A stretch of DNA of 64,000 bases from the NCBI GenBank assembly GCA_913058145.1, contig CAJXQM010000004.1, forward strand, positions 1 to 64,000, written 5' to 3'. Of the stretch, positions 59,318-64,000 are shown one piece after another. The translations under genes were made by a program, and so were the position numbers. The stretch comes from an uncultured Colwellia sp. (GTDB lineage Bacteria; Pseudomonadota; Gammaproteobacteria; Enterobacterales; Alteromonadaceae). Each line of letters starts with the position of its first letter. Position 1 is the stretch's first letter. Below the pieces are notes generated by a model. It had not been told where the DNA came from, searched no databases, and saw only the letters and a list, made by a program, of their open reading frames with translations.

Positions 59318-59869
59318 TTATAAACACTTTTTAGTCAGTGTTTTCTTATCAAAAAACAAGGTGATCTCGGCTAATTTAACACCAAATTTATTCATTGTAG
59401 TGCGATTAAATACGCGGTTATCATCAATTTGATACATCCAATCATCCATATCGAATTGGTATGTCTTGCCATCGATTGGAACTAGTAACTGATACTGCCA
59501 CTGAAATGCATAACCTGATTGTTTTCCTTTTGCTATACCGACAACGTCTTCTGCTATTCCGGTATATTCATCATTTAATTGCTTAGTTAGCTGCCAATTT
59601 CTATAGCTGACTTCACCATCATCGAAATAAAACACTTCAGCGAGTTCACCTTGGTTATTATTCCATCTACCCGTTAACTCAACGCAGAACCGACGTGTAA
59701 CTTTTTTTGAATAATCTTGCACCATTCCCCATGCGAGAAGATCTCCCGTAAAGTAATGTTTAATATCAAATTTAGGATTGGTTTCTTGATAATCAGAAAG
59801 TTCAGAACTACAACTGGTGATTAAAATGAACAACATAGATAGCGATATAATTTTGATATTTTTAAACAT
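59318..59869 (-). CDS. DUF3833 family lipoprotein
   Basis: Lipobox LITSC; FTGDLLAWGMVQDYSKKVTRRF. Confidence 0.8.
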   Translation of the reverse strand: MFKNIKIISLSMLFILITSCSSELSDYQETNPKFDIKHYFTGDLLAWGMVQDYSKKVTRRFCVELTGRWNNNQGELAEVFYFDDGEVSYRNWQLTKQLNDEYTGIAEDVVGIAKGKQSGYAFQWQYQLLVPIDGKTYQFDMDDWMYQIDDNRVFNRTTMNKFGVKLAEITLFFDKKTLTKKCL

Positions 59870-60435
59870 TATTCGATTTCTCCAAGTAATTGATTTCTTA
59901 ATTTTTTTTGGCTAGTTTTGGGTGAAAGCCATATAGATAGAAAGAGTTCACCAAACTCTTTCTCCTCAATACTCCCTACTTTTATATCATTAAAATAGAA
60001 TACCGATTGATTATTTAGCACTAACATAGACAATTTATCTCCTGATACTATATCTGGCCATATTGCGTTTAATGTTGGAATAAATTTACTGTACTCTGAC
60101 TCAGGAATATCTAGGTATTTCCATTGCTGGACAGTGCGGTCAACTAAATCATTGGTTTTAATATCTTTTAAGTACTCTATTTCAAAAAGAAGCGAATCAG
60201 GTGAATTTTTATGTGAATAACTCCCTAATTTTGTATAGAGGGTACTGTTATATATATCCCAAAATAGCACCGAAAATTTAGCGCTACCCACTTTTTTAAA
60301 ATTTAGTTGGCTAAAGTCTGTAGGTAACGTATCTATTGGTAGCTTACCTACCGTTAAACTGTTTCCATTAGACTCATTCGCTGCAACAGCTGATGAGCTA
60401 ATCCATAAAAAAGTAATAACAAACAAGTTAATCAT
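59869..60435 (-). CDS. Chalcone isomerase-like secreted protein
   Basis: Signal peptide; KKVGSAKFSVLFWDIYNSTLYTKLGSY. Confidence 0.75.
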   Translation of the reverse strand: MINLFVITFLWISSSAVAANESNGNSLTVGKLPIDTLPTDFSQLNFKKVGSAKFSVLFWDIYNSTLYTKLGSYSHKNSPDSLLFEIEYLKDIKTNDLVDRTVQQWKYLDIPESEYSKFIPTLNAIWPDIVSGDKLSMLVLNNQSVFYFNDIKVGSIEEKEFGELFLSIWLSPKTSQKKLRNQLLGEIE

Positions 60436-60445
60436 TTACTGCCTC

Positions 60446-60931
60446 TTAAATCTCTTGAGAATAGAACCTTTCTTTTAAAGAAAAAAACAACATTATTAAA
60501 ACACCCCAGATAGACGCAAATATAAAATAAGTTACCCATAAGTTATATCCGAATTCGACAGCTGATAAAGAAGCACCCCCTATATAACTTAGCGGAGGGA
60601 ATATAAAACCGATAATGAATTGTAATGTTTTTGAATGCGCTAAAAATTTCAAGCTGTGTCCTATTGTCGCTGCAAATGAAGCCCATAGTGTTATCAGCCA
60701 GAATGGAATAATTAATTTTTCAGTGAACACGAGAACATCGGCGAACAACAATATTGAGTCAACCATGGTGCCCATAATGGTTACCGATATAATTAATTTA
60801 ACTTCAGCTAGGGGCTTTTTGCAAAAGTAGATATGTAATCCAAGCCAACATAAAGCAAACGGAATAAAGATTTTTCCTAAAAGAACTAAGCCAAACCAAG
60901 ATATATTAAAACCGATTAAGTTGAGTAGCAT
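60446..60931 (-). CDS. DUF2878 family membrane protein
   Basis: Multispanning, 161 aa, in operon with DUF3833 and chalcone-isomerase-like genes. Confidence 0.75.
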   Translation of the reverse strand: MLLNLIGFNISWFGLVLLGKIFIPFALCWLGLHIYFCKKPLAEVKLIISVTIMGTMVDSILLFADVLVFTEKLIIPFWLITLWASFAATIGHSLKFLAHSKTLQFIIGFIFPPLSYIGGASLSAVEFGYNLWVTYFIFASIWGVLIMLFFSLKERFYSQEI

Positions 60932-60997
60932 AAGGATAATTATAAATAAATTTCCTATTTATACGTTATGATCCTCATTTTAGATTACTAACAAGTA

Positions 60998-61741
60998 TTA
61001 AAATTTTCTGGTATATAAAATTCTAATAAGTAAAGTTGAATGATCTTCAACTAATGGGCTGTCAGTGATTACTGAATCGAACCAGGTATGATTAATATTA
61101 ATTTGGGTATAACCACCCAAAAATATAGGCGTGGATATTGAAAGACTTATGCTAGTGTTTAATGCACTTTGTCCAAGATATGCTGTCCTGTTTACATTTA
61201 TCTCATCTATACCAACGCCGTAGTAATAATCAACATGATTGCTATCCAGATAGCTAAATGTAATTTTAGGCTCTATAAAAATAGGCCCAAAGCGAAAGAT
61301 ATTTCCGATAGATGAGGTTAGTTCCATACCATTTGATCGAGCTAATACATCAAACATGGATGAAAAGGTTATTTTCCAATCATTTTTTTTATAATGTAAT
61401 CCGATACCTGCATCCATCGAAAACTTTCTGTCGGCCATACCGTCAAAAATATAACTATCGTCGTCATCAAATCCTTGGAATCTAGGCGCTGCTTGAACTA
61501 GAATTTTAATGCCCGCAATTTTTTCAACTTCATAACTGACAAAGGGTCCATAAACATTAAACTTTTCCCCTTTATAACCTATGATAGGTAAAAGCAGGTT
61601 TCGTCTGTCATAGTCCTTGTAAATTTCTTTGTTGGTACTTAAGCCAAAACCATATAAAAAACCTGATGTATCTTTAGGTATATCAGCTGAAGAAGAAAAA
61701 GACAGTGTGATAGCTAAACAAAATATAAGTTTTTTAATCAT
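60998..61741 (-). CDS. MipA/OmpV family outer-membrane protein
   Basis: Signal peptide, YGFGLSTNKEIYKDYDRRNLLLPIIGYKGEKFNVYGPFVSYEV, C-terminal aromatic ending. Confidence 0.75.
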   Translation of the reverse strand: MIKKLIFCLAITLSFSSSADIPKDTSGFLYGFGLSTNKEIYKDYDRRNLLLPIIGYKGEKFNVYGPFVSYEVEKIAGIKILVQAAPRFQGFDDDDSYIFDGMADRKFSMDAGIGLHYKKNDWKITFSSMFDVLARSNGMELTSSIGNIFRFGPIFIEPKITFSYLDSNHVDYYYGVGIDEINVNRTAYLGQSALNTSISLSISTPIFLGGYTQININHTWFDSVITDSPLVEDHSTLLIRILYTRKF

Positions 61742-61921
61742 AGTTATAGATTTTAAAGGCGTATAAATTAAGTATTAATAAACATATACGTTACAACTGC
61801 CCTTTTGGATTTAATATTAACTATAATTTTATTAGATAATATTGAGCTAAATCGATTTAAGTAACGTAATTATCCTTTATTGTAATACATAAAATTAATA
61901 TTAATTAACGAGGATTATTTA

Positions 61922-62449
61922 ATGAGATTATTTTTTATCTGCTTTTTGGCCATTTTATCTGTAGGTTGCAGTACCCATTATGCTAACCAATCGCTCACCG
62001 GGCAACCATTCCCTTCTATCAGCGGTGATAGTCTTGAACAAACACCTGTTAATATCCCCGAAGACTTTAAAGGAAACACCACCTTATTACTTATTGGTTA
62101 CAAACAAAATACTCAATTTGATATTGATAGATGGTTGATAGGTTTGGATATGACAAGTACTAAAGTAGATGTTTACGAAATCCCAACCATTCAAGGATTG
62201 TTTCCTCGAATGTTTAGCACGGTAATCGACAATGGTATGCGTGCAGGCATTCCTAAATCACTATGGAAAGGAGTCATTACTGTTTATCAAGACGGTGAAA
62301 AAGTACAAGAATATACGGGTAATCAAAATCCGAATAATGCCAGAGTAGTGCTATTGAGTAAAAAAGGGATAGTGTTATATATGTACGATGAGGGATTTTC
62401 AGTTGAAGCGCTTAACCAAGTAAGACGTTTATTAGCGAATAATAAATAA
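61922..62449 (+). CDS. Lipoprotein with thioredoxin-like/ATP10-like fold
   Basis: Lipobox LSVGC; TTLLLIGYKQNTQFDIDRWLIGL. Confidence 0.5.
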   Translation: MRLFFICFLAILSVGCSTHYANQSLTGQPFPSISGDSLEQTPVNIPEDFKGNTTLLLIGYKQNTQFDIDRWLIGLDMTSTKVDVYEIPTIQGLFPRMFSTVIDNGMRAGIPKSLWKGVITVYQDGEKVQEYTGNQNPNNARVVLLSKKGIVLYMYDEGFSVEALNQVRRLLANNK

Positions 62450-62509
62450 ACCCAGCGACAACTATGTTTAATTATTTCACCATTAATTGTTTTACACGGC
62501 TTATTTTAG

Positions 62510-62741
62510 TTCGCCTAGGTACTTATGCAGGAAGATATTAGTAACGTAACCTTAGTCTGTTTCAACGGTTCCCTTCGACTGCTTCGCGCTCAGGGCGAAC
62601 GGAGACGCTCAGGGCGAACGGAGACGCTCAGGGCGAACGGCCAAACTTCCGATTATCCTGAGCTTGTCGAAGGGTCTAATAATATTGGAAAGACATTCCT
62701 TATCAATAGTAAATTTTTCCTGATTGATCTACATAAGCATG
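62510..62741. mobile_element. Second, divergent copy of the MITE-like element carrying CCTTCGAC-family repeats
   Basis: TCCTGATTGATCTACATAaGCATGT at 62718-62742 matches 8792-8816 with one mismatch; left end GCCTAgGTACTTatgCAGGAagaTATTAgTAACGT matches 8453 onward. Confidence 0.6.
62571..62674. repeat. CCTTCGAC-family repeat with a short tandem acgctcagggcgaacggag block
   Basis: cccttcgactgcttcgcgctcagggcgaacgg ... cctgagcttgtcgaagg. Confidence 0.9.
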
Positions 62742-62753
62742 TAGAAATACCAC

Positions 62754-63659
62754 TTAAACGTCTCGATAATGCCAAGAAGCTGTACGGGTAAAATCTACAA
62801 ATTGAGTGATCTCAGTTAGATTTTCGCTGTTTCCCCATTCTAAGCCAATAGCTCGTTTATTCTGATCTTCTGCCAACGGTAGTGTAGTTATTCTAGATGA
62901 AGTGTAATGCTTTGGTACAATCGTAACCCCAACTTCAGCTTCAACTAGTGCTAGTGCACGCTCATCCTGATTAGTTATATAGGCCATATTTAATCGCACA
63001 TTATGCTGCTTAAGCAAGTTCTCAAAAACTTGTCTATGTTCACAATGAATACGGGCAATAAATAGCTCGTCATTTAAATCTTTAATACTGACAAAGTTAG
63101 CTCGGCTTAAATGGTGATTGCGCGCCATGGCAACTACGTAGGGTTCTGAAAATAGCTTTTTTGAATAAACAAAATTACGGTTAGCCGTGGGCTTTTCTTT
63201 TAATAACGTTAGCGCAAGATCAATTCTACCCTCGCGCTCAAGTTTGTGCATCTCTGCCGCACTTGCATCAATTATTTTTAGCTTTAAATCAGGATTTTCT
63301 AAACGATACTGCTTAATCAATCGGGTCACATAGGTAATTGAAAGTGTATTGATCACTCCTAGCTGAAGCCTTCGTTGTACATCATGGCGTTTCAGTTCAT
63401 CCTTAGCTCTAGCGCACTCTCCTACAATCAATTTTGCTCTTTGAAGCAGTTTACGTCCTGCTGGCGTGAGTACCACATTGCGTTTATTACGGATAAATAA
63501 CTTAACACCTACCTCAATTTCCAGTTTAGATATTGAAGAAGACATCGCTGGTTGTGATACAAAAGCACGCTCAGCTCCCCTAGTAAAACTTTCCGATTCG
63601 GCGGCGGCTAAAAAATGGCGCAGCTGTTGTATTTCCATAACATAACCTTTGCTTATCAC
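62754..63659 (-). CDS. LysR-family transcriptional regulator
   Basis: MEIQQLRHFLAAAESESFTRGAERAFVSQPAMSSSISKLEIEVGVKLF. Confidence 0.95.
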   Translation of the reverse strand: MISKGYVMEIQQLRHFLAAAESESFTRGAERAFVSQPAMSSSISKLEIEVGVKLFIRNKRNVVLTPAGRKLLQRAKLIVGECARAKDELKRHDVQRRLQLGVINTLSITYVTRLIKQYRLENPDLKLKIIDASAAEMHKLEREGRIDLALTLLKEKPTANRNFVYSKKLFSEPYVVAMARNHHLSRANFVSIKDLNDELFIARIHCEHRQVFENLLKQHNVRLNMAYITNQDERALALVEAEVGVTIVPKHYTSSRITTLPLAEDQNKRAIGLEWGNSENLTEITQFVDFTRTASWHYRDV

Positions 63660-63762
63660 TGTGATTTAAATAATCGATTTTACTTATTGTAAGCTAAGTA
63701 TTAGATTGTTATCAACCTATAGAGAAAGACCACAATATATACTCAAAAAAAAGGACAAGCCA

Positions 63763-64000
63763 ATGACAAAAACCGTTGATTTTTATTACGACTATATTAG
63801 TCCTGCTTCGTACTTAGCCTGGACACAATTGATTGATATATGTAAATGTTCTAACGCCACTATTAATTATAAACCAATGCTTCTAGGCGGTGTATTTAAG
63901 GCTCATACTTCCAACAGTCCGGTGATAATTCCGGCAAAATGGGAGTGGATGAAAGCTGACTTTATTCGCTATGCTAAATATTATGGTATTCGTTACCAGC
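63763..64000 (+). CDS. 2-hydroxychromene-2-carboxylate isomerase/DsbA-family protein (partial, runs off window)
   Basis: MTKTVDFYYDYISPASYLAWTQLIDICK; divergent from LysR. Confidence 0.85.
   Translation, partial: MTKTVDFYYDYISPASYLAWTQLIDICKCSNATINYKPMLLGGVFKAHTSNSPVIIPAKWEWMKADFIRYAKYYGIRYQ

Noticed and set aside
62525-62791. Short ORF of 88 aa
   Set aside because: Mostly CCTTCGAC-family repeat sequence; runs into the 3' end of the LysR gene.

Overview
The 64 kb window looks like a gammaproteobacterial chromosome, most like Alteromonadales/Colwelliaceae by gene content, codon usage and synteny (inference; no database search was run). Main blocks: (1) a cytochrome c maturation locus split into divergent ccmFGHI and ccmABCDE; (2) folD, cbpA, an MFS transporter, a Crp/Fnr-type regulator and a stand-alone dnaK; (3) an alginate/uronate catabolic island (eda, kdgK, MFS, kdgF, PL17 and PL6 lyases, GntR, DEH-reductase-like) joined to a second module (uxuA, a phosphomannose-isomerase-like cupin, an Nramp-fold transporter without metal motifs, a TonB receptor, a UxuB-type reductase); (4) gcvTHP-ubiI-ubiH-pepP-ygfB, zapA and 6S RNA; (5) a large ECF sigma/ChrR photo-oxidative-stress-type gene set (cfa-like, DUF1365, flavoprotein, SDR, photolyase, DUF523/DUF1722 and others). 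The most interesting signals are: a possible salvage pathway for saturated mannuronate from alginate, with a PMI-like protein as candidate uronate isomerase and an Nramp-like protein as candidate carrier; shared TTGGT/ACCAA inverted repeats across that island; and a MITE-like element with terminal inverted repeats and an 8-bp target duplication that carries a 46-bp tandem array of the CCTTCGACAGGCTCAGG repeat family. No CRISPR array, intact IS element, rRNA or tRNA was recognised.
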